A DNA stretch of 64,000 nt from VMDJ01 sp038144195 (GCA_038144195.1 JAYQNH010000002.1:310001-374000), one strand, 5' to 3'. Positions 1 through 8,709 are shown, counted from the stretch's first letter. Notes: a model not told the origin generated them from the letters alone. Made by a program: numbers and translations.

Positions 1-238
1 ACCGTAGGCGACAAAGTACTGAAAGAGGTGGATTGCAATCACACGTAAGGCATCCGACACCATTGCGCGTATTGGTGGCGATGAATTTATTTGTTATGAA
101 GTGACTGACTCACGCCCACCCCCATCAGATATCATCGAAAAACTTGGCGAGATTCAAAGAGCCATGAGAAATCTAAATGATTCGGTTGCTCGGCGCATTA
201 CCCCAGCTGCGACACGGTTGTTCGACAAACAACCATAA
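1..238 (+). CDS. GGDEF-domain protein (diguanylate cyclase), C-terminal end, frameshifted
   Basis: Only the last part of the gene is in the window. The first 30 bases read VGDKVLKEV in one frame. From about base 36 a second frame continues with AITRKASDTIARIGGDEF and runs to a TAA at 236-238. Together they match the second half of a GGDEF domain, the helix with GD-LKEV followed by the GGDEF active-site loop that makes cyclic di-GMP from GTP. A single-base indel at about 31-36 separates the halves. The tail after GGDEF is about 55 residues, shorter than usual for the domain, and its last part looks atypical, so the end may be altered. Any sensory domain lies outside the window. Confidence 0.7.
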
Positions 239-281
239 AGAAAAGCAGCCCAGCCAGATCAATCGGACAACATTGGTCATA

Positions 282-310
282 AAAAAGCCTGATCAGTAAT
301 CGGGCTTTTT
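282..310. terminator. Bidirectional intrinsic terminator
   Basis: Twelve-base-pair stem (AAAAAGCCTGAT at 282-293 with ATCGGGCTTTTT at 299-310, one G-T pair) and a short loop. It has A and T tracts on either side, so it can stop transcription from both the GGDEF gene on the left and the minus-strand genes on the right. Confidence 0.8.
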
Positions 311-714
311 ATCATTTTTGCCAGGTGCAGGAATTAAGGATGCCATTATTCCACCCCAGTTCATTGAATTCATTGCCCCAGGACCCCAACCACTTCCGGT
401 ACGCGGGCTCCAGCCATTACCCCAAGAAAAAGTCGAACGATCAAACTTCATGGTTTGACGATCGATAAAATTAAATGCCAATGGAGCGGCAGCTTGTGGT
501 GCAGGTGCTTGTTGTGAGCCCCACTGCATCGACGGCGTTGAGCAATCGGTTGAGCATTACCCCAGCTACGGTTGTTACCCCAACCAAATGAAGGACCAAT
601 GTTCCAGCAATTAATGCCATTGCCCCAGTTATTCGGGCCTTTGGTCTCATACCAAAATTAAATCATAGCAGGTGCTGCAATAAGCGCCATGCTGGCCATC
701 AATAATTTAAGCAT
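293..714 (-). pseudogene. Trp/Asn/Gly-rich exported protein, broken
   Basis: From the ATG at 714 the frame encodes a clear signal peptide (MLKLLMASMALIAAPAM), then meets a TAA at 658-660. Reading through, the same frame continues with a strongly W, N and G rich stretch (GPNNWGNG, FGWGNNRSWGNA). It then shifts frame near 530-545 into a 78-residue open stretch that is again W/G rich and ends at 293. The composition and secretion signal resemble small structural proteins such as sulfur globule proteins, but I do not recognise a specific family and that link is only a guess. Two lesions, a stop and a shift, break the reading frame; either could be sequencing error. It is downstream of the Sel1 gene on the same strand and ends in the terminator at 282-310. 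Confidence 0.45.
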
Positions 715-731
715 CTTATGCTTTTCTAAGA

Positions 732-1523
732 TCAGTGCAACTTACCCGGTGCAAATCCACGATTGTTCGCACGCTGACGCCAGTAAGACGCTTCTGTTGG
801 ATTGGGCGCTAAACCACCCTCGCCCGACTCGAGCATTTCAGCCAATGCTAACTGAGCATCAACCTTGCCCTTTTCTGCTGCCAAGCGATACCACTTGGCC
901 GCTTCTGCGGTGTTTTTCTCAACACCTTTGCCATTACGATAAAGACGACCTAAAGCACGTTGTGCAAATGACATGTCATGTTTAGCGGCTTGCAGATACC
1001 ACTCCAGCGCAATCGCGTTATCCACGGGGATACCGCCAATACCTAATTCATAGACCTGACCTAAACGTGCCTTGGCGCGCTTACAGTTATTACCTGCAGC
1101 ACGTTCTAGCCAGTTCAAGCCTTCAACAACATCTTGTTCGACACCTTCGCCTTTGAGCATCAGATTACCGACATAGTATTGCGAGACCTTGTGCTCACGC
1201 TCAGCAGCCAAGATATACCAAGAGAAGGCTTCACCCGGATCTTCGATCAAGCCAAAACGACCTTTAAGATGATTGGTACCCATACGATGCTGCGCTTCAG
1301 TAAAACCACCTCGCGCAGAACGCTCGTACCACATGATCGCCAAGTCATCACTTTGTGGAACACCACGACCATCGGCGTACATCCGCGCCAACACAAATTG
1401 CGCTTGCGGATCACCGAGGTCGGCATACTTGGTGACGATATCTTCGGCTTTAGGTATCTCGCGCTCGTTTGCCATGCTAAGCGATGACATCGCTAAGGCA
1501 CATAAGATCATCAAAAATCGCAT
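732..1523 (-). CDS. Sel1-repeat (SLR/TPR-like) exported protein
   Basis: The 263-residue protein opens with a signal peptide (MRFLMILCALAMSSLSMA, cleavage likely before NEREI). It then has about five Sel1-like repeats of about 36 residues, each with the AQ/A-LG-Y-G-GV pattern and a W-Y-AA helix, for example residues 45-80 (YADGRGVPQSDDLAIMWYER) and the repeat ending GKGVEKNTAEAAKWYRLAAE. Sel1 repeats form alpha solenoids that mediate protein-protein contacts, here presumably in the periplasm. The binding partner cannot be told from sequence. It lies downstream of the acyl carrier protein on the same strand, 18 bases away, so probably the two are co-transcribed. Confidence 0.85.
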   Translation of the reverse strand: MRFLMILCALAMSSLSMANEREIPKAEDIVTKYADLGDPQAQFVLARMYADGRGVPQSDDLAIMWYERSARGGFTEAQHRMGTNHLKGRFGLIEDPGEAFSWYILAAEREHKVSQYYVGNLMLKGEGVEQDVVEGLNWLERAAGNNCKRAKARLGQVYELGIGGIPVDNAIALEWYLQAAKHDMSFAQRALGRLYRNGKGVEKNTAEAAKWYRLAAEKGKVDAQLALAEMLESGEGGLAPNPTEASYWRQRANNRGFAPGKLH

Positions 1524-1541
1524 CTGCTCCCCCTCAGCGTT

Positions 1542-1793
1542 TTAAGCCTGATAGGTCTCAATAAAATGAGCCAACGACCCCACGCTTTCGAACATCTCTG
1601 TTGTTATTTCATCATCGGCGATTGTTTTACCCACAATCGCTTCAAGACCGGCAATCACATTCACCACCGCCATCGAGTCAAACTCAGGCATGACACCCAT
1701 GATTAAACTGTCTGCGGTTAGCGCTGAGGCAGCATCACCCAGATTAAGGCGCTCTTGCAGCAGCGTTTTTACAACTTCTACGGTGTTGGACAT
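1542..1793 (-). CDS. Acyl carrier protein (orphan, non-FAS type)
   Basis: This is an 83-residue ACP. The phosphopantetheine attachment serine lies in the motif PEFDSMAVVNV, the DSM/DSL signature at the start of helix II. The N-terminal helix (VEVVKTLLQERLNL) and the final helix (VGSLAHFIE) complete a four-helix carrier fold. It is not next to fatty-acid genes and its DSM sequence differs from AcpP (DSL), so it likely serves a dedicated pathway. The ATG at 1793 is preferred over the upstream in-frame TTG at 1805 because GGA lies at a good distance upstream. It follows the two arsenosugar-type glycosyltransferases on the same strand after a gap of about 60 bases, so a shared pathway is possible but unproven. 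Confidence 0.85.
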   Translation of the reverse strand: MSNTVEVVKTLLQERLNLGDAASALTADSLIMGVMPEFDSMAVVNVIAGLEAIVGKTIADDEITTEMFESVGSLAHFIETYQA

Positions 1794-1856
1794 ACCACGA
1801 TCCAAAAAAACTTCTCATAAGTATTGTACCGCTGCGAGCAAGTGCAATACAGCCGC

Positions 1857-2515
1857 CTAGCAAATGGCCTTTATCGCCTCATACCAGGCGTTTTCACCTT
1901 GTGGCAGCGAGCCTTTGATCCATCTTTGGATATCCTCAGGACGATCTACATCCCAGGTTGTAGTCAGCTCGGCATAACGCCAGTTGAGTGTTTGCATAGC
2001 ATCAACCGTCTTTTGATAAACCTGAGCATTCCCAAACGGGAACTGTGTAAAGAGTGCTGCAGACAGTTGCGTTAAACCGAAGTGCAACATAACCCCCATC
2101 CTCAGCACCAATAATTGCCGCATCATTCTCTTCTAAGGCTTGATAAAGCTGCGTTAGCCGGATCTGTCGTGAGGGTTAGACAATCGGTGCCGGTTAACAC
2201 CACATGTCGCGCTTGGCTTAACTGCTCAGTCGCTGCATACAACATACGCTCACCCAAGTGTTCACCTTGCTGCTGAACCACATCAATCGACAGTCGCCGA
2301 CACAGCTCAGTTAACCATGCTGGCGCCTGACCTTTTATATAGAGCACTACAGGTGACAGCTGCTTTGCTGAACGTTGCTCAAGAGCACAACGTATAGAGG
2401 CAACATGAAAATCCAAAGCTCCCTGCTCACCAAGCAAGGGAATTAAGCGTGTTTTCACCTTGCCCAGCACCGGTGCTTTAGCAAAAACAATTAATCGAGA
2501 ATCCGGAAAACGCAT
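1857..2515 (-). CDS. TIGR04282-type arsenosugar glycosyltransferase, frameshifted
   Basis: The start reads MRFPDSRLIVFAKAPVLGKV, followed by KTRLIP. This is the signature of the TIGR04282 family of GT-A fold nucleotide-sugar enzymes, linked to arsenosugar formation. The conserved GTDC and the later GAEDGGYV and GLTQLSAALF segments are all present. They are spread over three frames, with indels near 2131 and 2075. I place the start at the ATG 2515, which overlaps the repaired stop of the upstream glycosyltransferase as TAATG, a classic sign of translational coupling. A TIGR04283 glycosyltransferase and ArsS lie directly upstream. The family assignment is firm. The exact sugar donor and acceptor are not established by sequence. 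Confidence 0.8.
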
Positions 2516-3176
2516 TAGCGATACCATGGCTCAATCGCGCAGGTGAAACACCTAAGACATACGCCAAGCGCAGCCACCACATCAACAGGATTGTTTTCAA
2601 AACGCCGCGCTGCTGCCAACGTCTGGCTGAGGTAATCAAAGTCAAAGCACTGCAATTCACTGGCATGACCTTGCGTAAGCGTTTTGAGAGCGCAACATCT
2701 TCCATTAAAGGCAGCTCGGGATAGCCGCCGAGCTCATCAAACAAGCGACGATCAACAAACAACCCTTGGTCTCCGGTTGCGACCGAGGCAACACATGAAC
2801 GTAAATTCATTAGATGCTCAATCACACGAAACACAAATCGCGAATCATCTAATCTAACCGCAAAGCGCCCCCAAACCGATGGGCTTTGCGTAATCAGCGA
2901 GTAGTAAGTCGATACAGGTTCTGTGAGTTGCGTGTCGGCATGTAAAAACCATAGCCAATCACCACTAGCCGCTGCAGCACCCGCATTCATTTGAATCGCT
3001 CGACCGGCTGAGCTTTGAATAAGCTTGGCATGTGCGCTAGCGCGCTGAACGGTTTGGTCATCGCTCCCGCCATCCACCACGATCAGCTCAATATCTTCAC
3101 CTGATAGCTGTGCGAGTAATGACTCGATGTTTGAGGCTTCATTTAAAGTGGGAATAATGATTGAAAGCGTCATCAA
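2515..3176 (-). CDS. TIGR04283-type arsenosugar glycosyltransferase
   Basis: GT2-like family 2 glycosyltransferase. It begins MMTLSIIIPTLNEASNIESL, followed by the donor-site VVDGGSDDQT, the HADTQL (DxD-like) metal site near residue 80, and the acceptor region GDQGLFVDRRLFDELGGYPE-LPLMED typical of TIGR04283. As read, the frame runs on to 2478. A one-base deletion near 2520-2525 explains this: restoring one T gives the family-typical ending SHWYR followed by TAA at 2515-2517. The ATG overlaps the stop of ArsS, so the genes form one operon. The role is inferred from the family name and the ArsS neighbour. Confidence 0.85.
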
Positions 3177-4129
3177 TCACTCAGAGCGCCGCCGCAACTG
3201 CTGCCTGGACCGGCTGTACAGCCATAACAATGATCAGCGATTGCTATCGGCAAGTCATTTAACTGATCTAACTGAAGGTCACGCAAGTGACGCTTAGTTT
3301 GCGCAGCCAGTGGAAGATCTAACATCTGATTGAAGTCGCAGTCATACACATAACCTTGCCAATCAATACTGATCAAGCTGCGACACATGACCGCGTCTAA
3401 GTTCGCATCCTGATGCGCCATCTTAAGCGTATCGAGATAGCTATCGAACTCGCCTTTAGATGCCAACATACTGCCAAAGCGTTGAATCGGCATATTGGCA
3501 ATCGTGAGCAATTGCGTGAACTTAATGGCATGCTCAGCGAGCTTTTCTCGGTAGTCCTTTTCAAGCGCAGCTTGTGGTGGCGGTAAATGTGCACCTATCG
3601 GGTTGTAGACCAAACTTAATGTCAGCTCACTGTTTGCTTTGCCATAACCGAGCGCATTGAGATTTTGCAGCCCAATCATGCTGCCATCAAAGACACCTTT
3701 GCCGCGTTGTGTATCAACGTTCTCTTGCAGGTAACACGGCAAAGACGCCACCACCTGCACTTTTTGCTCCGCGAGGAACTCTGCCAAATCTTCGTAACCC
3801 GGCTCGCTCAAAATGGTCAGGTTGCAACGATCAAGCACCGTTACACCCAAGCCACGGGCATATCGCACAAGATCGCGAAAATGAGGATTCATCTCCGGCG
3901 CACCACCGGTAAGATCTAAGGTGTGAATACCTGGGTGATTGAGGGCTGCTTTCACAACCTCAATCGTGTCAGCTGTCATCAGCTCAGTGCGTTTCGGCCC
4001 CGCATTCACATGGCAGTGCTGACATTGCTGATTACACAAATAGCCCAAGTTGACCTGCAAGGTCGTCAAATCACTACGCTGAATAGGTGGAAAAGTTCCT
4101 GGGAATAATCTGTCTCGGGTATCAAGCAT
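3173..4129 (-). CDS. arsS: Arsenosugar biosynthesis radical SAM protein ArsS
   Basis: Radical SAM enzyme of about 318 residues with the Fe-S motif CNQQCQHC (CxxxCxxC) near residue 33. This is followed by LDLTGGAPEMNPHFR, the SAM-binding GGE/GGAPE-like strand. The C-terminal Cys-rich DUF3641 tail has CDFNQ, and CYGCTAGPGSSCGG at the very end. This domain pair defines ArsS, which transfers the 5'-deoxyadenosyl group of SAM to dimethylarsenite as the first committed step to oxo-arsenosugars. The ATG at 4129 fits the family start (MLDTRDRLFPG); an overlapping GTG at 4150 is the alternative. The two glycosyltransferases follow with overlapping stops and starts. No arsM methyltransferase is in the window, so the substrate must come from elsewhere. 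Confidence 0.9.
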   Translation of the reverse strand: MLDTRDRLFPGTFPPIQRSDLTTLQVNLGYLCNQQCQHCHVNAGPKRTELMTADTIEVVKAALNHPGIHTLDLTGGAPEMNPHFRDLVRYARGLGVTVLDRCNLTILSEPGYEDLAEFLAEQKVQVVASLPCYLQENVDTQRGKGVFDGSMIGLQNLNALGYGKANSELTLSLVYNPIGAHLPPPQAALEKDYREKLAEHAIKFTQLLTIANMPIQRFGSMLASKGEFDSYLDTLKMAHQDANLDAVMCRSLISIDWQGYVYDCDFNQMLDLPLAAQTKRHLRDLQLDQLNDLPIAIADHCYGCTAGPGSSCGGALSD

Positions 4130-4140
4130 CGATCTACAAC

Positions 4141-4482
4141 TCAGTGACACATATCGAGGGATTCCACCTCAGATAATGAATTAGCGCTTAAGGGATGTGC
4201 AGCATATCCGCTGAGTTGGCGAACAAACTCAACCGCATAATTCGCATGATCGACACACAAGCGCCAACCCTTTTCATCCTTATAAAGTATCGCTTGCTCG
4301 TTTCGAGTGAGATAACACACATCATCCAGCACATCGCGCGCCACAACCGAGCCATCGGTTAAGGTGTAAAGACCATCATGATGACTCGCGATATTGACGC
4401 GATAGGCCTCTAGTGATGGCTCAGCAGACACCTGGCTCAGCAGTAAAAGTAACAGTGTGAAAAAAGCGATACGCATAGCCAT
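4141..4482 (-). CDS. Small exported protein of unknown function
   Basis: About 113 residues from the ATG at 4482. It starts with a textbook signal peptide (MRIAFFTLLLLLLSQVSA) and continues with a mature part of about 95 residues containing three cysteines (DDVCYLT, WRLCVDH, DMCH at the C-terminus). I do not recognise a family. Its stop lies 12 bases upstream of the chosen arsS start on the same strand, so it is probably the first gene of the arsS operon. The upstream extension to 4518 lacks a signal and is less likely. Confidence 0.65.
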   Translation of the reverse strand: MAMRIAFFTLLLLLLSQVSAEPSLEAYRVNIASHHDGLYTLTDGSVVARDVLDDVCYLTRNEQAILYKDEKGWRLCVDHANYAVEFVRQLSGYAAHPLSANSLSEVESLDMCH

Positions 4483-4568
4483 AAATACACACTCGTTACA
4501 ACTGAAAATCCCCCGCAACCCTTGTCCTCATTTGATCTAAATAGACGTATAAGCGATCATTCTTTCAC

Positions 4569-4642
4569 GCCCTAGTAGCTCAGCTGGATAGAGCAGCCCC
4601 CTCCTAAGGGGCAGGTCGGACGTTCGAATCGTCTCTGGGTTA
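4569..4642 (+). tRNA. tRNA-Arg (anticodon CCT) with an atypical 3' acceptor arm
   Basis: Cloverleaf read by eye: acceptor GCCCTAG, TA, D arm GCTC/GAGC, anticodon stem GCCCC/GGGGC with loop CTCCTAA giving anticodon CCT at 4603-4605, and T arm GGACG-TTCGAAT-CGTCT. The 3' acceptor strand is CTGGGTT, which pairs for five positions but has a C-T mismatch and a G-T pair at the outer end. No CCA is encoded. A tyrosine integrase starts 101 bases downstream, so the 3' end probably was rewritten by integration, or it carries a sequencing error. Whether the tRNA is functional is uncertain. Confidence 0.75.
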
Positions 4643-4742
4643 AAATTATTTCATAAGTAAATCATTAACTTATGAAGGCTTAAAGATAGCCAAACCACCT
4701 AACTAAAAACTCGTTTGTAATTCATTTGTAGTGAGACAAACG

Positions 4743-5700
4743 ATGGCTACCATTTATAAGACACCCAACAAACGCTGGATCGCAGCAATACGAAGAAAAA
4801 ACTCCCCTTCACTATCAAAAGTCTTTGATAAGTATAGTGATGCTAAAAAATGGGCTCTAACTGAAGAACAAAAGCTACTTGAGAAAAAGTCATTAACCAC
4901 CAAAAAACATTCCATGAGTTACTGAAGAAATTCTCCATTGAAATCGCGCCTGCTTACAAAAGCCAAAGAACCACCTTATGGATGCTTGGATTCATCCAAA
5001 AAAACACTCCAAATTTCAATCTTAGTGAGATTTCATCTACCGACATCTGTAGGTACAGGGATAAGCGACTAGATTCTGGCATTTCAGGTTCTTCAATTAA
5101 CAAAGAATTAAATCTTCTTTCAAGAGTCTTTGATATCGCAATCAAAGAATGGCAATGGATGAATATGCCCAATCCTTTAAAACAAGTAACAAGGCCCAAA
5201 AATGGAAAGAATCGGCAACGTAGACCAACATCAGAGGAGTTATATAGACTTCATGAGGAGTGTGTTAGATCACGTAACCTCTCAGTTTGGAAGATGATCG
5301 AATTAGCCATTGAGACAGGTATGCGTCAAGGAGAATTATTAAGCCTAACTAAAGACTCGATTGACCTTGAATCCAGAGTCACGCGCCTGACTGACACCAA
5401 GAATGGTGATGATCGTGACGTACCCCTGTCTCAGAGGGCATGTAAGCTTTTCTCAGACCAAATCAATGACAATTCATCAGATAGTGTCTTTTCTAATTGG
5501 ACATCAGGAGATGGCTTTGAAGTACTTACAGACGAATCTGCATAAGAGCTGGTATAGACGATCTACGATTCCATGATTTAAGACACGAAGCAGCAAGCAG
5601 GTTGTTTGAAAAAGGTTTGAATCAATTCCAACTAGCAGCCATCACTGGACATCGCTCGTTACAAAGTCTTCAAAGATATACACACCTCAAAGATGACTAG
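4743..5700 (+). pseudogene. Tyrosine site-specific integrase, frameshifted
   Basis: Three reading-frame pieces make one phage-type integrase of about 315 residues. 4743-4925 is the N-terminal arm-binding domain (MATIYKTPNKRWIAAIRRK). 4982-5545 is the core-binding domain and the first catalytic arginine (IELAIETGMRQGELLSL). The region from about 5545 to 5700 holds HDLRHEAASRLFE, ITGHRSLQS and RYTHLK. The catalytic set R, HxxR, H and Y is therefore all present, broken only by indels near 4920 and 5540. Position next to the 3' end of tRNA-Arg is typical of an island integrase using the tRNA as attachment site. As sequenced it cannot be made as one chain. Confidence 0.85.
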
Positions 5701-5992
5701 ATTGTTATCAAATCTCGCTAACAGAGATATTGGGGAAAAGAAGATGTATCAGTGCTAGAGCTAACAGAACCACCTCTATTTTGTTCCTCATATGTGGGTG
5801 GTAGGAGTATAGGAACTGATATTCATCGCTCGTTATATCTACTTCACAAGTAATCCTTATCCTGGTCTCTTAAGGCATGCTCAGCCCATGTCGTAATTAT
5901 CAACTTCTACAGTGAATAGGAAGTACAGTAATTCCCTCACTTACACCCTTAAGCATGACACTCTTAAGAATCTCTCGCATGATTCATTGCTA
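5701..5992. other. Gene-free stretch of the island
   Basis: Nothing supportable was seen between the integrase stop and the end of the broken minus-strand gene: AT-rich sequence with no long open frame, no clear repeats and no copy of the tRNA 3' end. Confidence 0.4.
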
Positions 5993-7062
5993 CTAATCAT
6001 CCTGCATAGGCACCTTGGGATAACGGAGCGCCTCAATATTTTCAAATATATTAAGGGTATACCCCTTCTCAGTAGTAAACCCCTGTCGTGGTTTTTGTCG
6101 ACTTTCTGAACTAAGAGAAACTGCAAAGAACTTTTTAATGATAGATTTAGCTAATCCAAGCTCGTCAGCGATATCTTGATAAAAGCTACGAGAGATTTTT
6201 ATATCGTGAAACTTCTGAATTGCCATTCGTGGATGAGACGAAACAATATCAACTTCAGCTATTGAATTGCCATTAATAAGTGAGAACTGCCTTATTTGCA
6301 CTCGCCTCTTGGATATCCTTTGAAAATCACAATAAATACGACCTGCAAGCCCAACCTTTTTACTGTATTTGCGTACCATTGAACTGTGAAATGGGAAGGT
6401 TTTATCAGTAGAAAAGCCATTAATAATAGATAAGTCCCTTTCATCCTCATCAACAATGCGTTGCTCCCTTGGATCTAAAGACTCTTTCTCAGGCTTTGTA
6501 AACTTCTCAGCAGGGAGATTAACAGCAGATAAGGAGCTAATAGCTAGATTAATATCCTCTGTTGGCAGATATGCAATTATCTGTGGATTCTTTTCTGACT
6601 TAATCCCTTTCTTTTCATTAAACTAAGCTCCAATAAAGTACTCAAAATGTCATTTACATGACGAAGACTAAAGTTAAGAGAATGGGGTACCGTGCCTTTT
6701 GTATAGTCTTTGGATGCCTTATGTATTTGAACCCAACTACGCGTTAATAATGACTTTGAAAGGTTCAGCAGAATGGTTTCGCACAATTTTCTATAGACGG
6801 GTATTTTCTTTTGCTGAAGACGTATCTGGCTTTTATTCACTAGGATATCGATAGACCCATCTAAAACGTCTCTATCTCCATACAGTCTTAAGTGCCAACT
6901 AATAAAAAACCTCTTTCCCTGATCTTCCTTAGTGATTTTGTATGCAAAGGGTTTTGTATTATCGTCATTTGACTGAAAAATGACTTTTCCTCTTCATACT
7001 TTATTAAAAAAATTAACAACTCATCCGTCAAATAATCTGACTGCAATTCTATCCTTGTTAAG
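5993..7062 (-). pseudogene. Unknown mobile-element gene, possibly replication-like, frameshifted
   Basis: Open segments in several frames join into one product of about 350 residues when read on the minus strand. The N-terminal part is at about 7062-6975 (IELQSDYLTDELL). It continues through 6975-6605 (FFISWHLRLYGDRDVLDG, then NKSQIRLQQKK) and then through 6605-5993 (IIAYLPTEDINLA, then GLAGRIYCDFQRISKRRVQI). Shifts lie near 6975 and 6605. The block GRIYCDFQ-RISKRR-VQIRQF-NG-AEVDIVSSHPRM resembles the pattern seen in some phage and plasmid polymerase or primase-like proteins, an acidic palm-type motif followed by HPR. This is a weak, motif-level resemblance; I do not recognise a named family. 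No reliable start codon was found. Confidence 0.4.
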
Positions 7063-7107
7063 GATATCCTTTGATGACACTACGCCTGAAGACGTAGTCA
7101 GTTAGGC

Positions 7108-7821
7108 TTATTTTCTATAGTCAGACAGTAAATAAGCATAAATTGCTGATATGTCCGATTCTGACAAAGGATTTCTTAGGCCAATTTCATGCGTGCCTCT
7201 AACACCACCAATCATTCTTGATATAAAAACAAATGCAGGCTGTTCTCTTGCCATGTCGTAAAGTGAAAAGGCAGGATTTTCAACATCTAAATTTGGATTT
7301 TCATGACAAGAGGAACAATATTGGACGTAAATTGACTTGCCAATAAGTAATGATTTTTCACTAACCCGATTAGGCATCATTCTTGAATAGTTAATGGGTG
7401 TTAGATCAACCAACTCTCTGACAACACCTAAAGCAGGTTCTAAATTATTACGATAATAGTGATCGATAAAAATTTGAATTTTCTCATTAAAGGGTTTGAG
7501 GTTTCGTCCGTTGTTTAATGCATAGCGCTGGCAAAGCCAAGGCAAAGTTGCCGTCGCTGATTTAATTCTTTTGTGTAATCCTCGAATATGGTTTTCGCTA
7601 ATGTCATTGGACAACAAAAGCTTTAAATCATCTGAAATAATCCGCACTTCTGCAGCACACAAAAGTGCATCATATTCAAGACCAGAAGCTCTTCCTGTAT
7701 CTGCATTCACAGATACAGAAGAGAGCAAAGTGGTGATAAATACTAAGAGAATTTTAGAGATTAATGTATGACTGCATCGGTAAACTTTGATCTGCAGACC
7801 ATTCAACCATAGAACCATCAT
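7108..7821 (-). CDS. c-type cytochrome, exported
   Basis: The 237-residue frame contains a signal sequence (LISKILLVFITTLLSSVSVNA, around residues 20-40) and one haem-binding CxxCH motif (YVQYCSSCHENPN) in the C-terminal third. Downstream lie a candidate axial-ligand methionine (SRMIGG) and the SESDISAIYAYL helix usual for class I cytochrome c domains. The N-terminal half is an all-helical region of unknown role. The frame opens at 7821 inside the rhodanese gene, overlapping its end by 68 bases. No good start sits closer to the signal peptide, so the start is uncertain. As last gene of the sulfur operon it could accept electrons from periplasmic sulfur oxidation. Confidence 0.75.
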   Translation of the reverse strand: MMVLWLNGLQIKVYRCSHTLISKILLVFITTLLSSVSVNADTGRASGLEYDALLCAAEVRIISDDLKLLLSNDISENHIRGLHKRIKSATATLPWLCQRYALNNGRNLKPFNEKIQIFIDHYYRNNLEPALGVVRELVDLTPINYSRMMPNRVSEKSLLIGKSIYVQYCSSCHENPNLDVENPAFSLYDMAREQPAFVFISRMIGGVRGTHEIGLRNPLSESDISAIYAYLLSDYRK

Positions 7822-8680
7822 ACATCTTCACATTTTTGTTACCCATTACCTCTGAGGAGATAAACCAACCCAAAGATGCCCAATGCCCAGTATTACAAAA
7901 CTGAACTTGATTCCCATCAGTACTTACACCTGCGATTTTGTATAATTTTTCAAGCTCATTTTTATCCCGAATAGAACCACCTCCGTTTTTGGTAAGCCAG
8001 CTTTCAGGTAGATTTTTTGACCCAGGAATAGTTCCATTTCGTTTTGATTTAGGATGTCTATTGATGCCACTGAACTGATGAGCTGGTCTTAAGTCAACCA
8101 ATTCCGTCTTTCCATCGTTCATTGCTGCCTTTACATCGTCCTTTGTAATAATCATATCGCTTCTTAAATTTGCAACAAACTTTTTAGGCGATGGTTTATT
8201 ACTACCCTTCTCAATCTTATTTTTCTTGTCAGAAGCATATGCCAAATAGCCTCCATTAAGAATGGACACCTTATCGTGGCCTAATGCTTTAAAAGTCCAA
8301 TAAACACGAGTGGCACTGCCCAAGTCCAAAGCATTCTTACCATGGTGATAAACAACAACATGAGTATTATTATCGATACCCAAATCACAAATTAGCTTAG
8401 AGATTTTGTCTACAGGTGGTAGTTGGCCAGGAACTTTATTGACTCCAGCCCGCCAGCCTCCTTTTAAGTAGTCTGAGTAAACTGCGCATGGGATATGCCC
8501 TTTCAAATAGTCATTCCTTGAGCCACCATCCAATGGATTTCGAATATCCAAAACTCTCACATTATCGTTACAAGAATTATTCTTTATCCAATTAACATCA
8601 ACAACAGGTTCAGCTGCAAAAGCTAAACTGCTAATCAGAGATAAAGCACCAAAAGTTAACCCTCTTTTATAAGTTTTCAT
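7754..8680 (-). CDS. Exported tandem-rhodanese thiosulfate sulfurtransferase
   Basis: It is 308 residues from the ATG at 8680, which has a strong GGAGGAG ribosome site. The signal peptide is MKTYKRGLTFGALSLISSLAFA. Two rhodanese domains follow. The first (VRVLDIRN, GHIPCAVY, VVVYHHGKNALD) lacks the active-site cysteine, as usual for this class. The second (TELVDLRPAHQFSG, GTIPGSKNLPE) carries the catalytic loop QFCNTGHWAS with Cys at its head. Such enzymes move sulfane sulfur between thiosulfate or persulfides and acceptor thiols. The signal peptide places the reaction in the periplasm, next to the cytochrome and upstream membrane proteins of the same operon. Confidence 0.88.
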   Translation of the reverse strand: MKTYKRGLTFGALSLISSLAFAAEPVVDVNWIKNNSCNDNVRVLDIRNPLDGGSRNDYLKGHIPCAVYSDYLKGGWRAGVNKVPGQLPPVDKISKLICDLGIDNNTHVVVYHHGKNALDLGSATRVYWTFKALGHDKVSILNGGYLAYASDKKNKIEKGSNKPSPKKFVANLRSDMIITKDDVKAAMNDGKTELVDLRPAHQFSGINRHPKSKRNGTIPGSKNLPESWLTKNGGGSIRDKNELEKLYKIAGVSTDGNQVQFCNTGHWASLGWFISSEVMGNKNVKMYDGSMVEWSADQSLPMQSYINL

Positions 8681-8709
8681 AACTTTCTCCTCCACCAATG
8701 TGGAAAATT

